Part shown: one piece after another, positions 30,601-37,637 of the stretch
Numbering within the stretch: the first letter of the stretch is position 1
Layout: each line of letters starts with the position of its first letter
From: Cereibacter azotoformans
GTDB lineage: Bacteria; Pseudomonadota; Alphaproteobacteria; Rhodobacterales; Rhodobacteraceae
Reading direction: 5' to 3'
NCBI GenBank assembly: GCA_017599285.1
Contig: JAGFXX010000001.1
Location: forward strand, 2,563,501-2,627,500
DNA: 64,000 nt
Position numbers and translations under genes: made by a program
The notes under the pieces: generated by a model
What the model saw: only the letters and a program-made list of their open reading frames with translations
Database searches by the model: none
What the model was told of the DNA's origin: nothing

Positions 30601-32215
30601 TCCGGGCATGAAGGTGACCGAGCTCATCGCGCGGCTGCGGCACTCGACCCCCGGCGTGACGCTCATCTCGCCGCCGCCGCACCACGACATCTACTCGATC
30701 GAAGACCTCGCGCAGCTGATCTACGACCTGAAGCAGATCAACCCGCGCGCCAAGGTCACGGTCAAGCTGGTGGCGGCAAGCGGTGTGGGCACCATCGCGG
30801 CGGGCGTGGCCAAGGCCAAGGCCGACGTGATCCTGATCTCGGGCCACAACGGCGGCACCGGGGCCTCTCCGGGCACCTCGATCAAATACGCGGGCCTGCC
30901 GTGGGAGATGGGCCTGACCGAGGCGCATCAGGTGCTGGCGATGAACAACCTGCGCGAGCGGGTGACGCTGCGCACCGACGGTGGCCTGCGGACGGGCCGT
31001 GACATCGTGATGGCCGCGATGATGGGCGCCGAGGAATACGGCATCGGCACCGCCGCGCTGATCGCGATGGGCTGCATCATGGTGCGCCAGTGCCAGTCGA
31101 ACACCTGCCCGGTGGGCGTCTGCACGCAGGACAAGGCGCTGCGCGACAAGTTCTCGGGCTCGGCGGACAAGGTGGTGAACCTCATCACCTTCTACGCCCA
31201 GGAGGTGCGCGAGATCCTCGCCTCGATTGGTGCGCGCTCGATGGACGAGATCATCGGCCGGGCCGACCTGCTGGTGCAGGTCAGCCGGGGGGCCGCGCAT
31301 CTCGACGATCTGGACCTGAACCCGCTTCTCATCACCGTGGACGGGTCGAACCGCATCACCTACGACCGTTCGAAGCCGCGCAATGCGGTGCCGGACACGC
31401 TCGATGCCGAGATCGTCAAGGATGGGGCGCGCTTCTTCGAGGACGGCGAGAAGATGCAGCTCTCCTACGCGGTGCGGAACACGCACCGCACCATCGGCAC
31501 GCGCGCCTCGAGCCACATCGTCAGGAAATACGGGATGCGGAACAACCTGCAGCCCGACCATCTGACGGTGAAGCTCACGGGCTCCTGCGGGCAGTCGCTG
31601 GGCGCCTTCGCGGCCAAGGGGCTGAAGATCGAGGTCGCGGGCGATGCCAACGACTATGTGGCCAAGGGCCTGTCGGGCGGCACCATCGTGGTCCATCCGC
31701 AGATGGAGAGCCCGCTCGTGGCGGCCGACAACACGATCATCGGCAACACCGTGCTCTATGGCGCGACCGACGGCTTCCTCTTCGCCGCCGGCCGCGCGGG
31801 CGAGCGGTTCGCGGTGCGGAACTCGGGCGCGAAGGTGGTGGTCGAGGGCTGCGGCTCGAACGGCTGCGAATACATGACCGGCGGCGTCGCGGTGATCCTT
31901 GGCCGGATCGGCGCGAACTTCGGCGCGGGCATGACGGGCGGCATGGCCTATCTCTACGACCCCAAGGGCGTGGCGGAGGATTTCATGAACCTCGAGACGC
32001 TCGTGACCTGCGCGGTCAGCCACCCGCACTGGGAGGCGCAGCTCAAGGGCCTGATCGAGCGCCATGTGCGCGAGACGGGCAGCCGGCACGCGGCGCGCAT
32101 CCTGAACGACTGGGAGACCGAGCGGGCGAACTTCCTGCAGGTCTGCCCGAAGGAGATGTTGGTGCATCTGCCCTTCCCGCTGTCGGACGAGCCGCAGGCC
32201 GTCCCGGCGGAATGA
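27677..32215 (+). CDS. gltB: Glutamate synthase (NADPH) large subunit
   Basis: A 1512-residue GOGAT alpha subunit. The glutaminase nucleophile is the cysteine at about residue 34 ('ERASCGVGLVVS'), exposed by removal of a short propeptide. A central domain leads into the FMN barrel ('SGHNGGTGASPGTSIKYAGLPWE'-type motif near residue 1055). The 3Fe-4S cluster ligands are in 'CIMVRQCQSNTCPVGVC' near residue 1135, and the C-terminal GXGXG beta-helix domain ('GSCGQSLGAFAAKGL', 'GNTVLYGATDGFLFAAGRAGERF') is complete. AGAGGAG precedes the ATG. It works with GltD in ammonia assimilation with glutamine synthetase. Confidence 0.99.
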   Translation: MTTYDEAWVKAEEAKRAWLDAHGLYKADDERASCGVGLVVSISGKPSRKVVENGIAALKAVWHRGAVDADGKTGDGAGIHVQIPVKFFYDQIRRTGHEPDMNKLVAVGQVFLPRTDLSAQERCRTIVESEVLRMGHYIYGWRHVPVDTSVLGEKANATRPEIEQILIRCEKDIDDVQFERELYIIRRRIEKAAQAASIQGLYLCSLSCRSIIYKGMMLAEQVATFYPDLMDERFESAFAIYHQRYSTNTFPQWWLAQPFRMLAHNGEINTIKGNINWMKSHEIRMASSAFGDAAEDIKPIIPQGASDSGALDAVFEVMVRSGRSAPMVKTMMVPEAWSKTTTDMPKAWADMYAYCNAVMEPWDGPAALAMTDGRWVCGGLDRNGLRPMRYVVTGDGLLIAGSEAGMVPVDEMSVREKGALGPGQLIAVDMAEGKLYHDAPLKDMLAASQPFGDWIEKVVDLNAILAAVPEQRMFEPAELRKRQIAAGFSVEEIEQVLVPMAEDGKEMIASMGDDTPPAVLSSVYRPLSHFFRQNFSQVTNPPIDSLRESRVMSLKTRFGNLKNVLEEHSSQTEILILESPFVANSEFEAMLAQFGSDVATIDCTFPADHHHDALRHGLERIRAEAEDAVRSGAAHIVLTDQNQGPDAVPMPMILVTSAVHSWLTRKGLRTFCSINVRSAECIDPHYFAVLIGCGATTVNAYLAQDTIADRIERGLLEGNLNDAMRRYRDAINAGLLKIMSKMGISVISSYRGGLNFEAVGLSRAMVAEYFPGMHSRISGIGTSGIQHKLEQIHAKGWLGGSDVLPIGGFYKARRSGEKHAWEASTMHMLQQACDRASYDIWKQFSAAMRANPPIHLRDLLDIKTLGRPVPIEEVESITSIRKRFVTPGMSLGALSPEAHKTLNIAMNRIGAKSDSGEGGEDPAHFLPEPNGDNPSAKIKQVASGRFGVTAEYLNACEELEIKVAQGAKPGEGGQLPGMKVTELIARLRHSTPGVTLISPPPHHDIYSIEDLAQLIYDLKQINPRAKVTVKLVAASGVGTIAAGVAKAKADVILISGHNGGTGASPGTSIKYAGLPWEMGLTEAHQVLAMNNLRERVTLRTDGGLRTGRDIVMAAMMGAEEYGIGTAALIAMGCIMVRQCQSNTCPVGVCTQDKALRDKFSGSADKVVNLITFYAQEVREILASIGARSMDEIIGRADLLVQVSRGAAHLDDLDLNPLLITVDGSNRITYDRSKPRNAVPDTLDAEIVKDGARFFEDGEKMQLSYAVRNTHRTIGTRASSHIVRKYGMRNNLQPDHLTVKLTGSCGQSLGAFAAKGLKIEVAGDANDYVAKGLSGGTIVVHPQMESPLVAADNTIIGNTVLYGATDGFLFAAGRAGERFAVRNSGAKVVVEGCGSNGCEYMTGGVAVILGRIGANFGAGMTGGMAYLYDPKGVAEDFMNLETLVTCAVSHPHWEAQLKGLIERHVRETGSRHAARILNDWETERANFLQVCPKEMLVHLPFPLSDEPQAVPAE

Positions 32216-32224
32216 TCGGGAACC

Positions 32225-32250
32225 GGACGGGGGGCGCAAGCCTCCCGTCC
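32225..32250 (+). terminator. Stem-loop after gltB
   Basis: An 11-bp stem (one G-T pair) closed by a GCAA tetraloop, ten bases after the gltB stop. It is very stable, but there is no U tract, so it may act as a 3' stabiliser or a Rho-dependent end. The remaining 140 bases to mtgA show nothing I can identify. Confidence 0.5.
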
Positions 32251-32390
32251 TGCACACGAACCTCCTGCCCTGCGGCGGGACAGGGCGCGGAGCGGCGTTG
32301 CATCCTCCGGCCGCGACCCATCGTAGCCCCTGCCCTGCGGAATGCGGGCCCGCTTGACCCGTGGGGACGGTTCGTGTCCAAGGTCGCACC

Positions 32391-33131
32391 ATGACCGCGC
32401 GCAAGACGACCCGTCGCAAGGCCACTCCGCCTCCGCCCGAGCCCGAGGCGCCGCCCACCCCGCTGCTGGCGCGCCGCCTGCGGCGCTGGGCGCTGACGGG
32501 TGCGGGGTGGGCGCTGGTGTCGGCGATCCTGCTCGTGCTGTTCTTCGGCCTCGTGAATCCGCCCGCCACCCCCTACATGATCAGCGAGAGCGTCCGGCTC
32601 GGCAGCGTCGATCATGAATGGGCCGACTGGGACGAGATCGCGCCGGTGATGGCCCGCTCGGTCGTGGCGGCGGAGGACGCCAACTTCTGCCTGCACTGGG
32701 GTTTCGACATGGCGGCCATCCGGGCCGCGATCAACGCGGGGGGCAACCGCGGCGCCTCGACGCTCTCGCAGCAGGTCACGAAGAACGTCTTCCTCTGGCA
32801 AGGCCGGAGCTGGCCGCGCAAGGCGCTCGAGGCCATGCTGACGCCGCTCGTGGAGACGATCTGGAGCAAACGGCGCATTCTCGAGGTCTATCTGAACGTG
32901 GCGGAGTTCGATGAAGGCGTGTTCGGGATCCGCGCCGCTTCCGAACATTACTTCGGCGTGGAGCCCGCGAGGCTGACGGCGCAGCAGGCGGCTCGGCTGG
33001 CGGCGGTCCTGCCCGATCCCAAGGTGCGCTCGGCCTCGAATCCGGGGCCGGTGGTGCGCCGGCGCTCGGCTGCCATCCTCGACGGCGCCAACACGATCCG
33101 GCGCGACGGACGGGCGGCCTGCTTCGAATAG
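32391..33131 (+). CDS. mtgA: Monofunctional biosynthetic peptidoglycan transglycosylase
   Basis: A 246-residue GT51 enzyme polymerising lipid II into glycan strands. A Pro-rich cytoplasmic tail is followed by one membrane helix ('GAGWALVSAILLVLFFGLV') and the GT51 domain. The domain has 'VVAAEDANFCLHWGFD' (catalytic Glu), 'RGASTLSQQVTKNVFLWQGRSW' and 'KRRILEVYLNVAEF'. There is no transpeptidase domain. ATG 32391 is chosen; an in-frame upstream GTG lacks support. Confidence 0.95.
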   Translation: MTARKTTRRKATPPPPEPEAPPTPLLARRLRRWALTGAGWALVSAILLVLFFGLVNPPATPYMISESVRLGSVDHEWADWDEIAPVMARSVVAAEDANFCLHWGFDMAAIRAAINAGGNRGASTLSQQVTKNVFLWQGRSWPRKALEAMLTPLVETIWSKRRILEVYLNVAEFDEGVFGIRAASEHYFGVEPARLTAQQAARLAAVLPDPKVRSASNPGPVVRRRSAAILDGANTIRRDGRAACFE

Positions 33132-33207
33132 AGGCGTGCGGGATTGCATCCCGGCGTCCTTCACGGCATTGAAGGGAGGCTCCCGGCCTCGAAAGATGAC
33201 ATTTGCG

Positions 33208-33873
33208 ATGAACCGTCTCTATCACGTTCCGCTGTCCCCCTTCTGCCGCAAGGTCCGCCTGACGCTTGCCGAGAAAAAGATCGAGGTGGAGCTGATCGAG
33301 GAACGCTACTGGGAGCCGTCGCCGGACTTCCTGCGCCGCAACCCGGCCGGAAAGGTGCCGGTGCTGCGCATGGAGAGCAAGGTGCTCTCGGAAAGCCAGG
33401 CGATCTGCGAATATGTCGAGGAGATCGCGCCGAACCCGCCGCTCATGCCGCGCGACGTGGACGGCCGCTTCGAGGTGCGCCGCCTCTGCGCCTGGTTCGA
33501 CGACAAGTTCCACAACGAGGTGACCTCGAAGCTGCTCTATGAGCGGGTGAACAAGAAGCTGATGGGTCAGGGGTACCCGGATTCGAAGAACGTGAAGTTC
33601 GGCTCGAACCGGATCAAGTATCACCTCGATTACATGGCCTGGCTGCTGGACCAGCGGCGCTGGCTGGCGGGCGACGTCATGACGCTGGCCGATTTCACCG
33701 CCGCGGCGCATCTGTCCTGCCTCGACTATATCTCGGACGTGGACTGGAACCGGCACGCGGTGGTCAAGGACTGGTATGCGAAGATCAAGTCGCGCCCGGC
33801 CTTCCGGCCGCTGCTGGCCGATCAGGTGCCGGGCTTTCCGCAGCCCGCGCATTACGCGGATCTGGATTTCTGA
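33208..33873 (+). CDS. Glutathione S-transferase family protein
   Basis: A 221-residue GST-like protein. The N-terminal thioredoxin fold begins 'MNRLYHVPLSPFCRKVRLTLAEK', with S/C residues in the glutathione site, and has the cis-Pro motif 'GKVPVLRM' and 'SESQAICEYVEE'. The C-terminal helical domain includes 'WLAGDVMTLADFTAAAHLSCLDYI'. The substrate is unknown. ATG 33208 gives the usual family start; ATG 33196 is four codons upstream and cannot be excluded. It ends before a GC hairpin. Confidence 0.85.
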   Translation: MNRLYHVPLSPFCRKVRLTLAEKKIEVELIEERYWEPSPDFLRRNPAGKVPVLRMESKVLSESQAICEYVEEIAPNPPLMPRDVDGRFEVRRLCAWFDDKFHNEVTSKLLYERVNKKLMGQGYPDSKNVKFGSNRIKYHLDYMAWLLDQRRWLAGDVMTLADFTAAAHLSCLDYISDVDWNRHAVVKDWYAKIKSRPAFRPLLADQVPGFPQPAHYADLDF

Positions 33874-33883
33874 ACGGAACCGG

Positions 33884-33906
33884 GCGGGGGGCTTCACGCC
33901 CCCCGC
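33884..33906 (+). terminator. GC-rich stem-loop after the GST gene
   Basis: GCGGGGGG (33884-33891) pairs with CCCCCCGC (33899-33906). It is followed by a GTGGGATATTTGAGCCAGA segment that leads straight into the queG start. It probably ends the GST transcript. Confidence 0.6.
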
Positions 33907-33932
33907 ACCCCCCGTGGGATATTTGAGCCAGA

Positions 33933-34964
33933 ATGAACGGTGACGAGACGCTGAGAGGGCGCCTGGAGGGGCGCGCGCGCGAAGAAGGCTTCGCGCGGCT
34001 CGGCATCTGCGCGCCCGATGCGACGCCGGAGACGGCGGGGCGGCTGCGGGCCTTTCTTGCGGCGGGGCGGCACGGGCAGATGGGCTGGATGGAAGAGCGC
34101 GAGGCCTGGCGGGGATCCGCCGCGGCGCTCTGGCCCGAGGCGCGCTCGGTCATCATGCTGGCCGAGCCATACACGCCGGCGGAGGATCCGCGTCGGGTGC
34201 TGGAGGAGCGCGGGCGCGGCGCCGTCTCGGTCTATGCGCAGGGCAGGGATTACCACGATCTCGTCAAGAAGCGGCTCAAGCGGCTGGGGCGTTGGCTGGT
34301 GGCCGAGACGGGATGCGAGATCAAGGTCTTCGTCGATACGGCGCCGGTGATGGAGAAGCCGCTTGCCCAGGCGGCGGGGCTAGGCTGGCAGGGCAAGCAC
34401 ACGAACCTGCTGAGCCGTGAGCTGGGCAACTGGTTCTTTCTGGGCGCGATCTTCACCACGCTCGAGCTGCCGCGCGACGCGGCGGAGCGGGATCATTGCG
34501 GCTCGTGCCGCGCCTGCCTCGACGCCTGTCCGACCGGGGCCTTCCCGGCGCCGTTCCAGCTCGATGCGCGTCGGTGCATCTCCTACCTGACGATCGAGCA
34601 TCGCGGGCCGGTGGCGGAGGAGCTGCGGGAGCGGATGGGCAACCGGATCTACGGCTGCGACGACTGCCTGGCGGCCTGCCCGTGGAACAAGTTCGCGGTG
34701 GCGGCCTCGGAGATCGGCTATGCCGCGCGCGTGGGGGCGCCGCCGCTGGCGGAGCTGGCGGCGCTTGACGATGCGGAGTTTCGGCTCCGGTTCGCGGGCA
34801 GCCCCGTCAAGCGGATCGGGCGGGACAGGTTCGTGCGCAACGTGCTCTACGCCATCGGCAATTCCGGCGATCCGGCGCTGCGCCCCGCGGCCGAGGCGCT
34901 GCTGGCCGATCCCGATCCGGCCGTGGCCGAGGCGGCGGCCTGGGCGCTGCGGCGGCTTGCCTGA
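33933..34964 (+). CDS. queG: Epoxyqueuosine reductase QueG
   Basis: A 343-residue cobalamin- and Fe-S-dependent reductase catalysing the last step of queuosine synthesis on tRNA. The N-terminal part has '[21 protein letters not shown]', and the catalytic core shows '[29 protein letters not shown]', with the proton-donor Asp in DTAP. Two 4Fe-4S motifs follow: '[16 protein letters not shown]' and '[13 protein letters not shown]'. The C-terminal HEAT-like repeats are short here. No strong ribosome-binding site precedes the ATG, which sits at the end of a repeat-like stretch. Confidence 0.95.
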   Translation: MNGDETLRGRLEGRAREEGFARLGICAPDATPETAGRLRAFLAAGRHGQMGWMEEREAWRGSAAALWPEARSVIMLAEPYTPAEDPRRVLEERGRGAVSVYAQGRDYHDLVKKRLKRLGRWLVAETGCEIKVFVDTAPVMEKPLAQAAGLGWQGKHTNLLSRELGNWFFLGAIFTTLELPRDAAERDHCGSCRACLDACPTGAFPAPFQLDARRCISYLTIEHRGPVAEELRERMGNRIYGCDDCLAACPWNKFAVAASEIGYAARVGAPPLAELAALDDAEFRLRFAGSPVKRIGRDRFVRNVLYAIGNSGDPALRPAAEALLADPDPAVAEAAAWALRRLA

Positions 34965-34983
34965 CGGTCCTTGGCCGACTCTG

Positions 34984-35013
34984 CTTGGTGCTTCAGCCGA
35001 CTCGCCCTATATT
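34984..35013 (+). promoter_or_regulatory. Promoter of the 56-residue gene, dnaK-like geometry
   Basis: CTTG (34984-34987), 17 bases, then CCCTATAT (35005-35012). The distance from CTTG to TATAT is exactly the same as in the dnaK promoter. Read as sigma-70, TTGGTG-N17-TATATT is also acceptable, so either or both holoenzymes may use it. The start would lie about 25 bases before the ATG. Confidence 0.6.
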
Positions 35014-35044
35014 GAGGCCGTCTGGAAACTGAAGGAGGACAGAC

Positions 35045-35215
35045 ATGAGCCGTCACCTCGCTGACAAGCGCACCCCTTCGGACGGCGGACGGGTGAAGAA
35101 TTTCCTGAAGCTGGCGCGCAACCCGCGCGCGTTCTGGCACCGCGACGAGGCTCGGCCGATGGGGAACCGTCGGGTGGTCGAGTTCCTGCGCATCGCGCGG
35201 GGCCGCGAGGCCTGA
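35045..35215 (+). CDS. Small basic 56-residue protein of unknown function
   Basis: A 56-codon frame from ATG 35045 to TGA 35213-35215 with an excellent ribosome-binding site (AAGGAGG, seven bases upstream), its own promoter and its own terminator; this is strong evidence of a real gene. The product is very basic: 'RVKNFLKLARNPRAFWHRDEARP' then 'NRRVVEFLRIARGREA'. The two similar segments 'F-L-K-L-A-R' and 'F-L-R-I-A-R-G' look like repeated amphipathic helices. No signal peptide or membrane segment is visible. Nucleic-acid or membrane-surface binding is possible but speculative. Confidence 0.8.
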   Translation: MSRHLADKRTPSDGGRVKNFLKLARNPRAFWHRDEARPMGNRRVVEFLRIARGREA

Positions 35216-35234
35216 GCCCTTAACGGAAGGGTCG

Positions 35235-35262
35235 AGGGCGCACCCGAGGGTGCGCCCTTTTC
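35235..35262 (+). terminator. Rho-independent terminator of the 56-residue gene
   Basis: An 11-bp perfect stem (35235-35245 with 35248-35258) with a two-base central gap and a TTTT tract, 20 bases after the stop. It also faces the end of convergent ilvE. Confidence 0.88.
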
Positions 35263-35297
35263 GTTTCCGGCCCCGTCTGGTCCGGCCCCGTCTGGCG

Positions 35298-36164
35298 TCA
35301 GGAGCGGACGAGCTTCTCATAGTCCGTGGCGATCTCGCGCGTTAGCGCGCCGACCTCGAAGCTGTAGTCGCCGATCTGGCCGACCGGCGTGACTTCGGCG
35401 GCGGTGCCGGTGAGCCAGCACTGCTCGAAACCCTCGAGTTCCGAGGCTTCGATATAGCGTTCGTGCACCTTGATGCCCTTGTCGCGCAGCATCCCGATGA
35501 CGGTCTGCCGGGTGATCCCGTTCAGGATCGCGTCCGGCAGCGGGGTGTGCACCTCGCCATCCTTGACGAAGAAGATGTTGGCGCCGGTCGCCTCGGCCAC
35601 ATAGCCGCGATAGTCGAACATCATCGCGTCCGAGCAACCCTTGGCCTCGGCCGCGTGCTTGGACATGGTGCAGATCATGTAGAGCCCCGAGGCCTTGGCC
35701 GCGCTGGGGATCGTCTCGGGCGAGGGGCGCTTCCATTTCGAGATGTCGAGCTTCGCGCCCTTGAACTTGGCGTCGCCATAGTAGTTGCCCCACGACCAGA
35801 CCGCGACCGCCATGCGGATCGGGTTGCGGGCGGAGGCCACGCCCATGTCCTCGCCCGCGCCGCGCCAGGCGAGCGCCCGCACATAGGCGTCGGTCAGGCC
35901 GTTGGCCTTCAGCGTCGCGTATTTGGCCTCTTCGATCTGCTCGACCGTCCAGGGCAGGGTCATGTCGAGAAGCTCGGCCGATGTCCGCAGCCGCTCGGAA
36001 TGTTCCGCCGACTTGAAGATCCGGCCGTTGTAGCAACGCTCGCCTTCGAAGACCGACGAGGCATAGTGCAGCGCGTGGGTCAGGACATGGACCTTCGCCT
36101 CACGCCATTCCACCAGAGTGCCGTCCATCCAGATCTTGCCGTCCCGATCGTCATATCCTGCCAT
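35298..36164 (-). CDS. ilvE: Branched-chain amino acid aminotransferase
   Basis: A 288-residue class IV PLP aminotransferase, transaminating Val, Leu and Ile. 'GKIWMDGTLVEWREAKVHVLTHALHYASSVFEG' opens the fold. The PLP lysine lies before 'ASGLYMICTMSKHAA' (SAAKASG), and 'MFDYRGYVAEATGANIFFV' and 'CWLTGTAAEVTPV' are the cofactor-phosphate segments. ATG 36164 has AGGAG eight bases upstream and gives the family N-terminus; the frame is open for another 77 codons with no support. It is divergent from petP, and the shared 154-bp gap contains two TTGCGCAA palindromes. Confidence 0.95.
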   Translation of the reverse strand: MAGYDDRDGKIWMDGTLVEWREAKVHVLTHALHYASSVFEGERCYNGRIFKSAEHSERLRTSAELLDMTLPWTVEQIEEAKYATLKANGLTDAYVRALAWRGAGEDMGVASARNPIRMAVAVWSWGNYYGDAKFKGAKLDISKWKRPSPETIPSAAKASGLYMICTMSKHAAEAKGCSDAMMFDYRGYVAEATGANIFFVKDGEVHTPLPDAILNGITRQTVIGMLRDKGIKVHERYIEASELEGFEQCWLTGTAAEVTPVGQIGDYSFEVGALTREIATDYEKLVRS

Positions 36165-36197
36165 GATCACTCTCCTGCGCGAGTCGCTTTGCATTAG

Positions 36198-36237
36198 TTG
36201 CGCAAGATAGGTCCGCATCGGGCATAAAGTTGCGCAA
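36198..36237. promoter_or_regulatory. Paired TTGCGCAA palindromes (candidate operator)
   Basis: Two identical perfect 8-bp palindromes, 36198-36205 and 36230-36237, 32 bp apart (three helical turns) and each preceded by AG. They flank candidate -10 sequences for ilvE and lie about 70 and 100 bp upstream of the predicted petP start of transcription. Confidence 0.55.
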
Positions 36238-36265
36238 ATGACGGGGCTTCGGTAACAGTTGAGTC

Positions 36266-36294
36266 TTGGAAAGTCAACAAGGCTGACATAAAAT
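36266..36294 (+). promoter_or_regulatory. Sigma-70-type promoter of petP-petR
   Basis: TTGGAA (36266-36271), 17-bp spacer, TAAAAT (36289-36294). Transcription would start near 36301, just before the AAAGGAGG of petP. Confidence 0.65.
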
Positions 36295-36318
36295 CTGCCC
36301 GCACAAAGGAGGCGGACC

Positions 36319-36828
36319 ATGGCGGAGGGCGGACCGGGACCGGGGGGCGGCGAGTCGCTGCTGTTCCTGACGGATGAGCAGCTCAGGAAGGGCATCGAGG
36401 CGATGTTCTTCGCCTACCGCGGCTTCACCGCCGACCCCGACAGGATCCTCGGCGATCTCGACTATGGCCGGGCGCACCACCGGGCCATGCATTTCATCCA
36501 CCGCAGCCCGGGCACGACGGTCAACAACCTGCTCTCGATCCTTGGCGTCACCAAGCAGAGCCTGAACCGGGTGTTGCGGACCCTGATCGAGGACGGGCTT
36601 GTCGAGAGCCGGGTGGGGCGGGTGGACAAGCGCGAACGACACCTCTACCTCACCCCGAAGGGGACCGACCTCGAGCGGGCGCTGTCGGATGCGCAGCGCG
36701 CACGGATGCGGGCCGCCTACCGCGCGGCGGGGCCCGCGGCGGTTCAGGGCTTCCGGCAGGTGCTGGAGGCGATGATGGATCCCGAGTTGCGTCGGCAGTA
36801 TCAAACGCTGAAGGAGGGTGGGGCGTGA
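36319..36828 (+). CDS. petP: MarR-family regulator PetP
   Basis: A 169-residue winged-helix MarR protein. The DNA-binding part is 'TTVNNLLSILGVTKQSLNRVLRTLIEDGLVESRVGRVDKRERHLYLTPKG' in form: the recognition helix is around 'TKQSLNRVL' and the wing around 'DKRERHLYL'. In R. capsulatus a MarR protein, PetP, is co-transcribed with the response regulator PetR and both are needed for cytochrome bc1 synthesis; the same pair occurs here. AAAGGAGG precedes the ATG and the stop overlaps the petR GTG. Naming is by homology of arrangement and family; the targets in this organism are not shown. Confidence 0.82.
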   Translation: MAEGGPGPGGGESLLFLTDEQLRKGIEAMFFAYRGFTADPDRILGDLDYGRAHHRAMHFIHRSPGTTVNNLLSILGVTKQSLNRVLRTLIEDGLVESRVGRVDKRERHLYLTPKGTDLERALSDAQRARMRAAYRAAGPAAVQGFRQVLEAMMDPELRRQYQTLKEGGA

Positions 36829-37523
36829 GCGAGCCGCAGGCGCATCTTCTGGTGGTGGACGATGATGAGCGCATTCGGAGCCTTCTACAGAAGTTCCTGA
36901 TCAGGAACGGGTTTCTCGTCTCCTCCGCCCGGGATGCGGCGCAGGCGCGCCGGCTGCTCGACGGGCTCGAGTTCGATCTGATCGTGCTTGATGTGATGAT
37001 GCCGGGCGAGGATGGCGTCTCGCTGACGCGCGCGCTGCGCGAGGATCTGGCGACACCGATCCTGCTGCTGACGGCGCGGGGAGAGACGTCGCATCGGATC
37101 GAGGGGCTCGAGGCGGGGGCGGACGACTATCTGGCCAAGCCGTTCGAGCCGAAGGAACTGCTGCTCAGGATCAACGCGATCCTGCGGCGTGTGCCGTCGG
37201 CGCGGCCGGAGCTGGGGCCGAAGGTGCTGCATCTGGGCGACGTGCGCTACGATCTGGAGCGGGGCGAGCTTTGGCGCGGCACGGAGCCGGTGCGGCTGAC
37301 GGCGACCGAGGCTGCGCTGATGCGGATCTTTGCGGCGCAGCCCGGCGAAGCGGTGAGCCGCGAGCGGCTGGTGGGGGACCTCGGTCGCGACGAGGGCCAG
37401 AGCCAGGAACGCGCGGTGGATGTGCAGATCACCCGCCTCCGCCGGAAGATCGAGGTCGATCCGCGGCAGCCGCGCTATCTTCAGACCGTCCGCGGCTCGG
37501 GCTACATGCTCGCGCCGGACTGA
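36825..37523 (+). CDS. petR: OmpR-family response regulator PetR
   Basis: A 232-residue two-domain regulator. The receiver domain has acidic pocket 'VVDDDER', phospho-acceptor D56 in 'LIVLDVMMPGEDG' and K105 in 'YLAKPFEPKEL'. The C-terminal winged helix (about 130-230) has 'LTATEAALMRIF', 'DVQITRLRRKIE' and 'YLQTVRGSGYML'. It starts at GTG 36825, overlapping petP by four bases. No sensor kinase gene is next to it. PetR is required for respiratory and photosynthetic growth in R. capsulatus, where it lies beside petABC; here petABC is about 13 kb away. Confidence 0.88.
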   Translation: MSEPQAHLLVVDDDERIRSLLQKFLIRNGFLVSSARDAAQARRLLDGLEFDLIVLDVMMPGEDGVSLTRALREDLATPILLLTARGETSHRIEGLEAGADDYLAKPFEPKELLLRINAILRRVPSARPELGPKVLHLGDVRYDLERGELWRGTEPVRLTATEAALMRIFAAQPGEAVSRERLVGDLGRDEGQSQERAVDVQITRLRRKIEVDPRQPRYLQTVRGSGYMLAPD

Positions 37524-37535
37524 CGCGGCAGCCGG

Positions 37536-37564
37536 CCGGTCATTCGCGAAGCGCGAATGACCGG
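37536..37564. repeat. Perfect 29-bp palindrome after petR (copy 1)
   Basis: Thirteen-base perfect arms (CCGGTCATTCGCG and its complement) with a three-base AAG centre, 12 bases after the petR stop. The same palindrome occurs at 53087-53117. It is likely to act as a transcript 3' end or as a dispersed palindromic unit. Confidence 0.8.
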
Positions 37565-37637
37565 GCCTCCCTTCGTCGCGCTTGAGATGCCGGCGCTTTC
37601 CCCGCAGGCTCGGGCAGCGGACATGGGAGGGAACGGC

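Noticed and set aside
27161..32569. A very long open frame antisense to gltB (about 1800 codons)
   Set aside because: It mirrors the third-codon GC bias of gltB on the opposite strand, has His/Arg/Val-rich low-quality protein sequence with no motif, and would overlap several solid genes. The same applies to long antisense frames over infB, secA, dnaK/dnaJ, dxs and clpB.
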